Source of the DNA: UBA6623 sp965238125
GTDB lineage: Bacteria > Acidobacteriota > Terriglobia > Bryobacterales > UBA6623
DNA length: 64,000 nucleotides
Direction: 5' to 3'
Assembly (NCBI GenBank): GCA_965238125.1
Contig: OZ250179.1
Location: 2,542,001-2,606,000, forward strand
Shown: in pieces, positions 25,747 to 35,154 of the stretch
Numbering within the stretch: the first letter of the stretch is position 1
Layout: every line of letters begins with the position of its first letter
Notes under the pieces: generated by a model
Seen by the model: the letters and a program-made list of their open reading frames with translations, nothing else
Database searches by the model: none
What the model was told of the DNA's origin: nothing
Translations under genes and position numbers: made by a program

Positions 25747-25939
25747 CCCGCTTTTCTCATCGCCTGGCGAGGCAAAGTGCATGAAAGGCCTGTCAGTACG
25801 AGGCGCGCGCCGCTTGGCGCCCCATCTCTTAAGCAAAGGGGCGTACTTGAACAGTAACCGTGAGCACGGCCGGCAAGCGCAACGAAGTAATGGCGGGCCT
25901 ATCGTGTGCTTTGCCCGTCAGGCGGTGAGACATGCGGGC
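25746..25939. mobile_element. MITE copy 2 (194 bp) between motA and motB
   Basis: Inverted ends GCCCGCTTTTCTCA and GCCCGCATGTCTCA in C-TA-[element]-TA-G context (CTAG at 25743-25746 and 25939-25942). Same internal sequence as copy 1 with a longer middle. No intron here, so it serves as the empty-site reference. Its right end supplies the present ATG of motB. Confidence 0.88.
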
Positions 25940-26697
25940 TAGAGGGGCCCGAAAGACCGGTTCCCGGCGTGGCCGCATTCCAACCGGCGACAAATCGGAG
26001 CGGTGGCTTGTTTCCTACGCCGATTTCATCACGCTTTTGTTCGCTTTCTTCGTGGTGCTCTTCGCTGCCTCCGACATTGATCGCGCGAATATGGCGCGGC
26101 TTGTGGAGGCTTACGCAAGACATTTGCCGGGGTATTCGCCGCCGCCTGCTTCGCACGGCGCCGAAATCGAAGCCGCCTCGGGGGAATCGAAGTCCCCGGG
26201 CCCGATCGAAGAGTTGGAAGCCGTCAAGGAACGCTTGGAGCAAAAACTCGCGGCCATGGTCGAGGACGGCAAGGTTTCCGTCACGTTGCAGCCGCGAGGC
26301 TTGGTTCTCAGTCTGCAAGAGGCCGCGTTCTTCCCGATCGGAAGAGCCTCGTTTTCGAACCGGCGCGGACGCCCTGCTCGTCGAGGTAGGTCAAGCCGTG
26401 GCGGCGACCGGCGACCGGCCGATTCGACTCGAAGGGCACACCGACGACGTGCCTATCCACAACCACGAATTCGCCTCCAATTGGGAACTGTCGAGTTGGC
26501 GAGCTATCGAGGTGATGAAACTGCTGACCGGCCGCTTCGGCGTCCCGCCTAACCGCGTTTCCGTCGTAGGCTACGGCGACTTGCGCCCGCTCGCCGCCAA
26601 CGACACCGCCCGCGGCCGAGCCCGCAACCGCCGCGTCGACATCGTCATTCTCAGCCGCTCGGCGGCCGCCCGCACCCCCCGCCAGAAAGCCGGATAG
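25932..26697 (+). pseudogene. motB: Flagellar motor stator MotB, frameshifted
   Basis: From ATG 25932 the protein begins MRARGARKTG, then has the single membrane helix with the proton-channel aspartate (SYADFITLLFAFFVVLFAAS), a periplasmic coiled region, and the start of the OmpA-like domain (FFPIGRASF). Near 26352-26355 (four T) the frame shifts by one; the following frame carries the rest: LRLEGHTDD-type motif as IRLEGHTDDVPIHN, NWELSSWRA, and DLRPLAANDTARGRARNRRVDIVI to TAG 26697. Removing one T restores RASFRTGADALLVEVG. Either a real frameshift mutation or a sequencing error; together with the broken motA it suggests loss of motility. Confidence 0.88.
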
Positions 26698-27071
26698 GCC
26701 CCGCCGCCTTTGTCCGCCGTGCGGGTTTCAACGCCTGGGCACCGTCCGCTTGCCCTCTTCGCCCGGAGTTTTGGCGCCGGCGGGATAGAAAATTTCGATG
26801 CCCCCGATGCGCGAAAACCGAGGTCGAAGGGCCGCCAAGCCCCGCATCCAGGCCCGAACCCCTCGAAAACACCGTGATTCCCGAATCAGCCCTCGCCGTG
26901 TCGCCGGAATAAACGATCGATAAAAATTTTCAATCGGGGCCATAGAAACGTTCTTCTTGTTTCGGTCTCCACGGCGTTGCAAGATAAAGGTCGCTGATGC
27001 CGAGACACTAGTCGTCTATCTAAGTCAGCTGTCGGCGAGGTGTTCCCTTGTCGAGGAAGTGGAGTAGCAAA
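26698..27071. other. Gene-free stretch before amtB
   Basis: About 370 bases with no supported ORF. It should contain the promoter of the nitrogen operon. I looked for a sigma-54 -24/-12 site and found only a TTGCA with a poor -24 element near 26975, not enough to call. Confidence 0.4.
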
Positions 27072-28445
27072 ATGAGATTCAGTGCCAGGTTGCGTTTGTT
27101 AAGTGTGGGTCTGATCCTGTGTTCGCCGGTGTTGGCACAGGATGCCGACCCGGTCGCGGATTTAAAAGTTGCCGCCGATACCATCTGGGTTTTGGTTACG
27201 GCTTTTCTTGTCTTCTTTATGAACGCCGGTTTTGGCTGCGTCGAGGCGGGTTTCTGCCGCGCGAAAAACGCGGTGAACATCCTCGGGAAGAATTTTGTCG
27301 TTTTCGGGCTCTCATCGATTGCTTTTTGGATTCTCGGATTCGCCATCATGTTCAGCGACGGCAACAGCTTTCTCGGGCTGGAGGGCTGGTTCCTGGAGGG
27401 GGCCGACAACAGCCCTGCCGTGGGCGACGCCTACGAGGGGGTCTACGGTTCCATCTCTTGGACCGGTGTTCCACTGTTAGCGAAATTCTTCTTCCAGCTT
27501 GTCTTCGCGGGTACGGCGGCGACGATCGTCTCGGGTTGCGTGGCCGAGCGCATCCACTATAAGGCCTACATGATCTTTACGCTGGTGCTGGTCGGTATTC
27601 TCTACCCCATCACCGGGCACTGGATTTGGGGCGGCGGTTGGCTGGCCGATCTCGGTTTTTGGGACTTTGCGGGATCCACGGTTGTCCACTCGGTCGGCGG
27701 CTGGGCCGGACTGGCGGGCGTCATATTGCTGGGAGCCCGACGCGGCAAGTACAAAGCCTCGGGCGGCGTGCGGCCGATTCCGGGCCACAGCATGGCGTTG
27801 GCGTTTCTCGGCGGGTTGATCCTCTGGCTCGGGTGGTTCGGTTTCAATCCGGGCAGCACAATGGCCGCCGACCCGGGCGCCATCGCCCACATCGTCGTGA
27901 CTACGAACTTGGCCTGCGCGGCGGGTCTGTTGGCCTCCACGATCGTGGCCTGGGTGTGGCTCGGGAAGCCGGACTTCAGCATGACCGTCAACGGCGCCTT
28001 GGGCGGCCTGGTGGCCATCACGGCGCCCTGTGCCTTTGTTGACGTCTGGGCCTCGGTTGTGATCGGCTTGATCGCCGGCCTGCTTATCGTGCCGGCCGTG
28101 CGGTGCTTCGACAAGTTTAGGATTGATGATCCCGTCGGAGCGCTCTCGGTTCACTTGGTCAACGGGATTTGGGGGACTCTCGCGATCGGAATCTTCGGCA
28201 ACGCCGGGGCCCCGGGAGGCGGTCCCAACGGGTTGCTGTACGGCGGCGGCGTGGAATCGTTGATCGCGCAGTTCATCGGCGTGGTCGCGGTCGGAGCCTT
28301 TACCATGATTCTCTCTCTGATTGCGTGGACTATCATCAAGACGATCGTGGGGCTGCGTGTCAGCGACGAAGAGGAAATGCGGGGTCTCGACCTCAGCGAG
28401 ATGGGCATGGAGGCCTATCCGGGCGAGCCCATGCACGAAAAATAG
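27072..28445 (+). CDS. amtB: Ammonium transporter AmtB
   Basis: 457 residues from ATG 27072, with GTGGAG 9 bases upstream. A signal peptide (RLRLLSVGLILCSPVLAQ) precedes eleven membrane helices. Signature segments: FFMNAGFGCVEAGFCRAKNAVNIL, the Amt motif region DFAGSTVVHSVGGWAGLAGVILLGAR with the pore histidine, and HLVNGIWGTLAIG with the second pore histidine. The cytoplasmic C-terminal tail (EEEMRGLDLSEMGMEAYPG) is the conserved PII-contact segment. First gene of the operon with the PII protein 50 bases downstream. Confidence 0.97.
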   Translation: MRFSARLRLLSVGLILCSPVLAQDADPVADLKVAADTIWVLVTAFLVFFMNAGFGCVEAGFCRAKNAVNILGKNFVVFGLSSIAFWILGFAIMFSDGNSFLGLEGWFLEGADNSPAVGDAYEGVYGSISWTGVPLLAKFFFQLVFAGTAATIVSGCVAERIHYKAYMIFTLVLVGILYPITGHWIWGGGWLADLGFWDFAGSTVVHSVGGWAGLAGVILLGARRGKYKASGGVRPIPGHSMALAFLGGLILWLGWFGFNPGSTMAADPGAIAHIVVTTNLACAAGLLASTIVAWVWLGKPDFSMTVNGALGGLVAITAPCAFVDVWASVVIGLIAGLLIVPAVRCFDKFRIDDPVGALSVHLVNGIWGTLAIGIFGNAGAPGGGPNGLLYGGGVESLIAQFIGVVAVGAFTMILSLIAWTIIKTIVGLRVSDEEEMRGLDLSEMGMEAYPGEPMHEK

Positions 28446-28495
28446 TCAGGATCGAAACGCGGTACCTCGAAGGCTAAATACAGAAGGAGTACGGA

Positions 28496-28834
28496 ATGAA
28501 AAGAATCGACGCCATCATTCAGCCATTCAAGCTCGACGACGTTCGGGAGGCTCTCAAGGAAGCCGGCGTCAACGGCATGACGATCTACGATGTCCGAGGA
28601 CACGGACGCCAGAAAGGCCACAAGGAGGTCTACCGCGGTCAGGAGTACGAAGTGGATCTCCTTCCGAAAGTCAAATTGGAAGTGATCGTCAGCGACGAGC
28701 GGGTCCAGGAAACGGCCGAGGCCGTCATCCAGGCCGCCCGGACCGGTAAAATCGGAGATGGGAAGGTTTTCATCTACCCCGTCGAAGAGGCGATTCGCAT
28801 CCGCAACAACGACACCGGCGAAGCCGCGCTGTAA
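28496..28834 (+). CDS. glnK: Nitrogen regulatory protein PII
   Basis: 112 residues. Begins MKRIDAIIQPFKLDDV, T-loop with the uridylylation site Tyr51 in KEVYRGQEYEVDLLPK, and the C-loop IGDGKVFIYPVEEAIRIR, all standard for GlnB/GlnK. AAGGAG lies just before the ATG. Position between amtB and glnD favours the GlnK role (binding and closing AmtB), but sequence alone does not separate GlnK from GlnB. Confidence 0.96.
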   Translation: MKRIDAIIQPFKLDDVREALKEAGVNGMTIYDVRGHGRQKGHKEVYRGQEYEVDLLPKVKLEVIVSDERVQETAEAVIQAARTGKIGDGKVFIYPVEEAIRIRNNDTGEAAL

Positions 28835-29014
28835 TCCGCAGCCGGTTTGCGGCCAGCTTTACGGCACTTGCCTCGCGCCCTGAACATGGCGCGGGGCGAG
28901 GCCTCGTGGTCGGTCCGATCGAGCCGGCTGTCCCCGCGCGCGCACTCCCGCGGTTCATCGTGGCGCTGTTTGGGCGACCCTGCTTCGAACGCCGGGGAAG
29001 ACTTTCGATCCTTC

Positions 29015-31588
29015 ATGCCCGAACCCGCGCCCACCACCATCGACGATTCCCTTGCCAAGATACGGGAACGCTTTTTCGCCGACGGCGACAGTTTGGTGAA
29101 TGTGCGGGCGACCTCCGCTCTGACGGATGGAGTGGTCACGCGCTGTTTCGACGGGACGTTCGTCGACGCCGCGAGAAGCGGCGTTACGCTGGTCGCCGTC
29201 GGCGGCTATGGTCGCGCGCAACTGTTCCCGCATTCCGACGTGGATCTGCTCTTGCTGGTCGAACACCCCGGACAGACCGCTGCGTACAAGGACCAAATCT
29301 CCGCGTTGCTCACCGAACTCTGGGACGCCGACCTGCGCGTCTCGCACTCGGTCCGATCGCCCGCCGATTGTGCCCGCGTTGCGCCCGACAACGCGGAGTT
29401 GAACATCAGCCTACTCGACACCCGCTTCTTGGCGGGCGACCAAAGCCTCTACGAAGATCTTCGCTACCGCCAACTTCCGCGTTTCTATCTACGGGAACAG
29501 CGAACGCTGCTCAAAAACCTGGTCGAGTTGGCCCAGCAACGCCACGTGCTTGCCGGGCAGACCATTTATCACCTCGAGCCCGACGTCAAGGAACACCCCG
29601 GCGGGTTGCGTGATTTTCAATTGGCATGTTGGATTTCGCAGCTCACCAATATGTCGGCCGTTCTCTTGCCCGAAAGCGAGGAATGTCTGCCGACCGAGAA
29701 CGCCGAAGTTCTCGCCGAGGCCAAACGTTTTCTTTTCTCGGTCCGAAGTTATCTGCACTACTTCAAGGGCCGCGACAACAACAAACTGGATTTCGAACGC
29801 CAAGACGAGGTCGCGGCCGCCGGCGCCGGCAAGGCGTTCACCCCGGCCCAAAGTACTTCGCAATGGATGCGCGATTACTTCCGCAACGTGCGCGTCATCT
29901 ACCGCTTGGCGATGCGCATGATCGAGGAGAACGCGACGCAAGGCCAGTCGCTGTTCACTTTCTTCCGGGATCGCAAATCGCGGCTTTCGAACAACGACTT
30001 CGTCGTCCGCCGCGGGCGGGTCTATCCGCGCGGCAGTCAGGCGCTCGCCACGCAGCCCGAGCTCACGCTGCCGCTGTTTGTTTTTGTCTCGCGGCATGGA
30101 GTCCCGTTGGCGGTGGAGACGGAAAAGCGCGTCGAACACGCTCTGGAAGTGTTTACCGCCTATGCTCGCGAAGGCCGCCATTTGTGGCCGGTCGTCGCGG
30201 AAATTCTATCTCTCCCTTTTGCCTACGAAGCGCTGACGGCGATGCACGAGACGGGGGCGCTGATGGCGCTGTTTCCCGAATTCGAAAACATCGATTGCCT
30301 CGTCGTCCGGGATTTCTACCATCGCTTCACGGTGGACGAACACACTTTCGTCACCATCCAGACGTTGCATGATTTGGGGTCGGCGGAAGATCAGCTGACC
30401 CAACGGTACGGGCGCTTGGCAGCCGAGTTGGGCCGCCCCGAGGTTCTCCACTTCGCGCTCCTGTTTCATGACGTGGGCAAGGGCGCGCCCCAGAACGGCG
30501 GCCATTCCGAAAGAGGTCTCGAGTTGGCCGACAGCGCGATGGAGCGCATCCAAATGGAGGAGGAAGATCGCGATTCCGTGCGCTTCTTGATTCGCCACCA
30601 CCTAGTGATGTCCGCGACGATGAGCGGCCGCGATTTGAGCGCTCCGGAAACGATTGAGCAAACCGCAGCGCTGGCCGGGACGACCGAACGCCTCAAAGCG
30701 CTGACTCTGATGACCTTCGCCGACATCAGCGCCGTCAACCCGAAGGCGATGACCGACTGGCGCAAAGAGCTGCTTTGGCAGCTCTATATCACGACCGATC
30801 GAGCCCTCGGCCGAGATGTCGAGGAGCACCGCATCCGCGTCGACGCCTCCGAGGCTCTGATGGAGCAGGCTTCCGACGATGAACGCGACGCCCTTCGAGA
30901 GTTTCTCGAAGGCTTCCCGCGGCGGTATTTGCGCACCCATGGAACTGAACAAATCCTTGAGCAATTTCGGTTAAGCCGTACACTCGACAAGAAATCAGCC
31001 GCGGCAAGCTTGACCCGTCGGAACTCGCTCTATGAAGTCGTCGTGATTGCTCGCGACCGTCCTTTCTTGTTTGCATCCTTGTGCGCGACCTTTGCCGGGT
31101 TCGGACTCAATATCGAAAAGGCCGAGGCTTTCGCCAATGAGAGCGGCCTGGCGCTCGACACTTTTTTCGTCTCCGACCCCGGGCGATCTCTTGAATTGAA
31201 TCCGGGCGAAGATACCCAGGTGAAGAAGGCGTTGCTTGAAACGGCGAAGGGAACCGCCGACTTGGATGAGCTGTCGGCGCGGGGGAAGCCCTTTGGGGGC
31301 AAGCGCCGGCCGGGCTTCAAGCCTATCGTTTCCTACGACAACGACACTTCTCCCCGTGCCACGCTGTTCCACGTCAACGCGGAGGACCGCACCGGTCTTT
31401 TGTTCGATTTGGCCGCCAAGTTCTCGCAGCACGAATGCAATATCGAAGTCGTGCTGATCGACACCCAGGGGCATCGCGCCTTGGACGTTTTCTACCTGGT
31501 CGGTCCCGACGGCGCCAAGCTGCCCGTGGATGCCTGCGAGCGTCTCAAGACGGAATTGGTCGAGGCGGGGTCCGACACGGCGTCCTAG
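29015..31588 (+). CDS. glnD: [Protein-PII] uridylyltransferase / uridylyl-removing enzyme
   Basis: 857 residues from ATG 29015 (MPEPAPTTIDD), preferred over an upstream reading from 28847 that lacks family similarity. Nucleotidyltransferase domain: GGYGRAQLFPHSDVDLLLL (about residues 63-81). Middle domain: EHPGGLRDFQLACWIS. HD hydrolase: HFALLFHDVGKG and IRHHLVMS. Two C-terminal ACT domains: SLYEVVVIARDRPFLFASLCATFAGFG and TLFHVNAEDRTGLLFDLAAKFSQHE, which sense glutamine. Modifies the PII protein encoded immediately upstream; amtB-glnK-glnD form one nitrogen-status operon. Full length. Confidence 0.96.
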   Translation: MPEPAPTTIDDSLAKIRERFFADGDSLVNVRATSALTDGVVTRCFDGTFVDAARSGVTLVAVGGYGRAQLFPHSDVDLLLLVEHPGQTAAYKDQISALLTELWDADLRVSHSVRSPADCARVAPDNAELNISLLDTRFLAGDQSLYEDLRYRQLPRFYLREQRTLLKNLVELAQQRHVLAGQTIYHLEPDVKEHPGGLRDFQLACWISQLTNMSAVLLPESEECLPTENAEVLAEAKRFLFSVRSYLHYFKGRDNNKLDFERQDEVAAAGAGKAFTPAQSTSQWMRDYFRNVRVIYRLAMRMIEENATQGQSLFTFFRDRKSRLSNNDFVVRRGRVYPRGSQALATQPELTLPLFVFVSRHGVPLAVETEKRVEHALEVFTAYAREGRHLWPVVAEILSLPFAYEALTAMHETGALMALFPEFENIDCLVVRDFYHRFTVDEHTFVTIQTLHDLGSAEDQLTQRYGRLAAELGRPEVLHFALLFHDVGKGAPQNGGHSERGLELADSAMERIQMEEEDRDSVRFLIRHHLVMSATMSGRDLSAPETIEQTAALAGTTERLKALTLMTFADISAVNPKAMTDWRKELLWQLYITTDRALGRDVEEHRIRVDASEALMEQASDDERDALREFLEGFPRRYLRTHGTEQILEQFRLSRTLDKKSAAASLTRRNSLYEVVVIARDRPFLFASLCATFAGFGLNIEKAEAFANESGLALDTFFVSDPGRSLELNPGEDTQVKKALLETAKGTADLDELSARGKPFGGKRRPGFKPIVSYDNDTSPRATLFHVNAEDRTGLLFDLAAKFSQHECNIEVVLIDTQGHRALDVFYLVGPDGAKLPVDACERLKTELVEAGSDTAS

Positions 31589-31632
31589 CCCGCGCCGGCC
31601 GGCACCGGCGGCCTGTGGTGGAAGAAGCAGGC

Positions 31633-32469
31633 TTACAGCGACAGCTCGCCGTTGAAGAGCATTTTCTTGAGCTTGAATTTGCGCTTGATTTCCATGCGCT
31701 CGGTCTTCATCCAAAATTCGACGTCCTTGTCGTCCAAGGTGATCGGGTCTGCCTTGGGGAAGACGAAGTAGAGATCGGTCTTCTCCATCTGCGTGGTGAC
31801 TTGCAGATCGGCCGGCAGGATCGGTTCCTTGCCCTTGCGGCGCAGGCTGGTGTTTTGCTTGATTTGGTCGGGCACGCGCTGCATGAAGCCCGCCATGCGT
31901 CCGGGCAGGCCGGCTACCGAGACTACGTAATTGGGTTCCTCGCGATTGAGATAGTTCAGCCCATCCGTCGCCGTTGCCGCCTCGTTGCCGTAGCGGAGTT
32001 TGACGGAAGCTTGCTTGACCGGCAGCGCGGAGAACCAACGGACCACCGCTGTCATCTGGGGCATGCCCACACCGCCGCCAGGGCCGCCCAAACCGCCACC
32101 GCCACCGCCCCGGCCACCGCCTCGGCCGCCGCCACCGCTACCATAGGCGCCGCCGCCACCACCGCCGCCTCCGAACCCGCCGCCGCCTCCTCCGCCTCCG
32201 CCTCCGGGACGGCCACCGCCTCCGGGACGGCCGCCGCCACCGGGACGGCCGCCGCCACCGGGACCGCCGAAGCCGCCGCCCGCGCCGGGGCTGAACGATC
32301 CGACCATGCGGATGGTGACGTTTTGAGACCAGGGCGACTTATTGAGAACCTTGTCGACCTCCTTGGCGCTCCATTCGGTGTAGGATTTCGCCTCCCAGAA
32401 GTCCGCCGCCCAAAGCGCGGCGACGCTCAACGACGCTAAAGCCGCTCCACGAAAAATTGATTTCGTCAT
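31633..32469 (-). CDS. Secreted protein with a long Gly/Pro/Arg-rich insert
   Basis: 278 residues. Signal peptide 1-21 (ASLSVAALWAADFW). Then YTEWSAKEVDKVLNKSPWSQNVTI, a motif of conserved acidobacterial secreted proteins of unknown function. Residues about 60-125 are almost only Gly with Pro, Arg and Tyr (GGPGGGGRPGGGG-type units), encoded by CCGCCACCGGGACGG-like tandem units at 32060-32285. The C-terminal part (TAVVRWFSALPVKQASVKL ... DPITLDDKDVEFWMKTERMEIKRKF) resumes the conserved fold. The insert length may vary between strains through repeat slippage. Confidence 0.75.
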   Translation of the reverse strand: MTKSIFRGAALASLSVAALWAADFWEAKSYTEWSAKEVDKVLNKSPWSQNVTIRMVGSFSPGAGGGFGGPGGGGRPGGGGRPGGGGRPGGGGGGGGGGFGGGGGGGGAYGSGGGGRGGGRGGGGGGLGGPGGGVGMPQMTAVVRWFSALPVKQASVKLRYGNEAATATDGLNYLNREEPNYVVSVAGLPGRMAGFMQRVPDQIKQNTSLRRKGKEPILPADLQVTTQMEKTDLYFVFPKADPITLDDKDVEFWMKTERMEIKRKFKLKKMLFNGELSL

Positions 32470-32596
32470 GAATTCACCTCAAAGCGCCCTAGTGGCGACG
32501 TTACATCTTCGCGGCGCCCTCTATCGGCAAGGCGCGCGGACTTGCCGCGGGGTTACACGGCGACTTGCTTTCCCGTGCTCGCTGAGACAAGTGTAC

Positions 32597-32871
32597 TCAG
32601 CCAATGAGGGAAAACGGCAGGGGCTGCATCTGGATGTTTGTAATGTTTGAAACAACTTCCTCGTTGGCCCACTCGGGCTTGCCGCTCATTTCCTTCCATT
32701 CGTCGCTGGCGATGAATTTGCCCCAGGCCGCCTGGCGCGCCGCCTGGTCGTCGTACCAGACCATGTAGGTGAGATTGGGGAGTTTCGATCCCACGATGGC
32801 TTGGCCGAAAAAGACGGGGGTCACGCCGACCTTGCGGAACAGGGCGATTTCGCCCTTGTTGAACATATTGA
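32597..32871 (-). pseudogene. NIPSNAP-family protein, 3' part
   Basis: Minus-strand frame from the duplicated ATTGA: MFNKGEIALFRKVGVTPVFF, LTYMVWYDDQAARQAAWGKFIASDEWKEMS, ending FSLIG. NLTYMVWYDD and DEWKEM are typical of NIPSNAP ferredoxin-like domains. Joined to 34539-35057 after removing IS1380 copy 4 and one ATTGA, the frame is restored to 262 residues. Confidence 0.88.
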
Positions 32872-34538
32872 CCCGCATTTTCAATTTGATGTATGAGCTT
32901 CAGACCATCCAGCGACCTTCAGCGTCTTTATTGATAGGGGCTAGAGCCCGATAAGGACGCCATGGAGGTCAACACCCGATGGGTGAAAAAGAAAACAAGC
33001 CGTTTCAGCTCACGTTCAATGGATTTCTCAAAGTCGATTTCCAAGGATCGCGAGTCACCTCGGATGGCGGTCTGATTCTCGTTCGCGAACTGGATGAACG
33101 ACTCGGACTCGGGAAGCTGATCGACGAGCATCTCAGCGACTCGCGACAAGGCTTGAACAAGAAGTTCGCGCTGGCCGATCTGCTGCGGCAGTCGGTCTAC
33201 AGCCGACTCGCTGGCTACGAGGACCTCAATGACGCCGTTCGAGTATCCGCCGATCCGACCTTTCGCTTGATCGGCTCGAAGAGGAACTGGGATCGCGGAG
33301 CAGCCTTGACCTCGACGCTGCATGGCTTCGAGACGGAGATGCTGGCGAGCGAAGAGAACTTGCTGGGGCTGATGGCAGTGAACCGGGAGCTGGTCGCGCA
33401 AGCCGAAGCTCCCGACGGTTCAGACCGCGTGGTGCTCGACATGGACTCCACGGAGAGCCCCGTCCACGGCCAACAGGAAGGCAGTGCCTACAACGGCCAT
33501 TTTGAGTCCCTCTGCTATCACCCGCTGTTGCTGTTCAACCAGCACGGCGACTGCCTAGGCGCGAAGCTGCGTCCCGGCAACGTGCACAGCGCCGAGGACT
33601 GGGACGAGCTGCTACTGCCGGAGATCGAACGACAACAGGCGGAGGGCAAACAGGTGACGTTCCGCGCCGACGCCGCCTTCGCCAAGCCCGAGATCTACGA
33701 GGCGATGGAGGAGCGCGGCGTGGACTACGTGATTCGCATCCCGGCGAACAAGAGCCTGGAGCTGGAGATCGAGGACATCCTGTTTCGGCCACCGGGCAGG
33801 CCGAACGCCAAGCCCCTAGTGCGCTACAAGAGTTTTCGCTATCAGGCCGAGAGCTGGTCGAAGGCAAGGCGAGTTGTCGCCAAGGTCGAGCATCACCAGG
33901 GCGAACTATTCCCGCGCGTCGGATTTGTCGTGACGAGCATGAGCTTGCCGAGCCGCTCGGTCGTGCAGTTCTACAACAAGCGCGGCACGGCGGAGCAGTG
34001 GATCAAAGAAGGCAAACAGGCCACGCACTGGACCCGCTTGTCGTGTCACCGCTTCCGAGCCAACGAGGTACGGCTGCAACTCAGCGTGCTGGCCTACAAC
34101 CTGGGCAACCTGTGGCGGCGGCTAGGGCTGCCGCAGCGAATCAAAAGCTGGTCGCTAACGAGTTTGCAACACAAGGTTGATGAAGACCGGCGGTCGGCTG
34201 GTCAAGCATGCTCGCTACTACTGGTTGCTGCTGGCGGAGGGGCATCTGAACCGGCGGCTGTTCGGTGACATGCTGCATAGGATCTGGGCGCTGCCTGTGC
34301 CGGGTGGGTAGCGTTGCCCGGGCGAGGATCAACAGTTTTTGGCTCCAAAAAGGTTTCGCAGGGAGCAGTGTCGGCCGGAGCGCCGTTCAGTCCGCTCAAT
34401 CAACGTCTGTGAGCGGACGGACGAGCCCTGGCGCCTACCGGCGGAGGTGATGTGCAGGGTTCAGCGCGAAAAGACGTGGTATTCGGCGCAGCGGGGGTGT
34501 ATCCTGTGACCGTGCCAGGGCCAAAATGGAAATCCTGG
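32872..34538 (+). mobile_element. IS1380-family element, copy 4
   Basis: 1667 bp, from CCCGCATTTTCAATTTGA (32872) to the inverted CCAGGATTTCC end (34538). Flanked by ATTGA (32867-32871, 34539-34543): a simple insertion into a NIPSNAP gene. Carries a frameshift in the transposase. Confidence 0.95.
32979..34268 (+). CDS. IS1380-family transposase, copy 4, altered C-terminus
   Basis: Identical in motifs to copy 1 over about 394 residues, but one extra A in ACACAAGG near 34171-34175 (ACACAGG elsewhere) changes the last part: the normal 50-residue C-terminus ending ALPVPGG is replaced by 35 unrelated residues, giving 429. The DDE residues are kept, but loss of the conserved tail probably impairs it. 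Confidence 0.88.
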   Translation: MGEKENKPFQLTFNGFLKVDFQGSRVTSDGGLILVRELDERLGLGKLIDEHLSDSRQGLNKKFALADLLRQSVYSRLAGYEDLNDAVRVSADPTFRLIGSKRNWDRGAALTSTLHGFETEMLASEENLLGLMAVNRELVAQAEAPDGSDRVVLDMDSTESPVHGQQEGSAYNGHFESLCYHPLLLFNQHGDCLGAKLRPGNVHSAEDWDELLLPEIERQQAEGKQVTFRADAAFAKPEIYEAMEERGVDYVIRIPANKSLELEIEDILFRPPGRPNAKPLVRYKSFRYQAESWSKARRVVAKVEHHQGELFPRVGFVVTSMSLPSRSVVQFYNKRGTAEQWIKEGKQATHWTRLSCHRFRANEVRLQLSVLAYNLGNLWRRLGLPQRIKSWSLTSLQHKVDEDRRSAGQACSLLLVAAGGGASEPAAVR

Positions 34539-35057
34539 ATTGATTTTCTCTCGAACGTCACGAAAAGTTTCGGCCTGATAGATACGCAGGTCAAAGACTC
34601 GGGGCGATTTGCCGGCCGGCGGCGCGGAGGGCGTCTCGAGCTTGGGCATGCCGTCAAAGGCCCGCAGCAGCGAAGATTCCATGCGGACAAAGGGAGGCTC
34701 GGCGGCGGAGCCGATCTTGTCGGCGGCGCGCATCCACTGCTTGTCAGCGGATTTGCGGGCGCTCTTGGCCTCCATATCCGCGAGCGAGTCGTGGGCCAGA
34801 ACCATGACGAGCATGGGGGTCTCGGCGCCCATCGTGACATTGAAGTAGCCGACGGGCCCGAAGTCGTTTCGTTTGGTCATCGGGACGTGGTGTTTTTCCA
34901 GGAATTCGCTCAGGCGCGCGGGCTGAAGGGCGCGGCTGTTGCGGAGTTGGAAATGGCGTACCTCGATGAATTGGTTCGGGGGGCGGTCGGCGGCCGAGGC
35001 GGCCCCGGCGGTTAGTCCTCCGGCGGCGGAAGCGGTGATGAAATGGCGTCGTTGCAT
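34539..35057 (-). pseudogene. NIPSNAP-family protein, 5' part
   Basis: From ATG 35057: twin-arginine-like QRRHFITASAAGG signal, cleavage near SAADRPPN, then FIEVRHFQLRNS, the start of a NIPSNAP domain, and VFDLRIYQAETFRDVREKIN, the start of the second, where the IS interrupts. Exported protein of unknown substrate. Confidence 0.88.
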
Positions 35058-35154
35058 GCTGATTGTTATACCACGATGGGGGAGTTGGCTTGCGTGCGGG
35101 GATCAAGCGCTTGGGGCGTGCCTTATGTTCTTGAGCTGGGTTTGGGTGCTGGGC

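Noticed and set aside
26352..26355. motB frameshift as programmed recoding
   Set aside because: T4 in CGTTTTCG is not a known slippery site and MotB families are single-frame; mutation or sequencing error is more likely.
26960..26985. Sigma-54 promoter before amtB
   Set aside because: A TTGCA is present but the GG of the -24 element is missing, so the match is no better than chance.
27477..28436. Open frame of 319 codons on the minus strand
   Set aside because: Shadow of amtB; His/Asp/Arg-rich without structure.
32060..32285. CCGCCACCG-type repeats as a CRISPR or minisatellite locus
   Set aside because: Units are short, irregular and in frame with a coding sequence; no spacers. No CRISPR array was found anywhere in the window.
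34171..34268. Alternative C-terminus of transposase copy 4 as a programmed frameshift
   Set aside because: The extra A is absent from all other copies and there is no slippery heptamer; it is a mutation.
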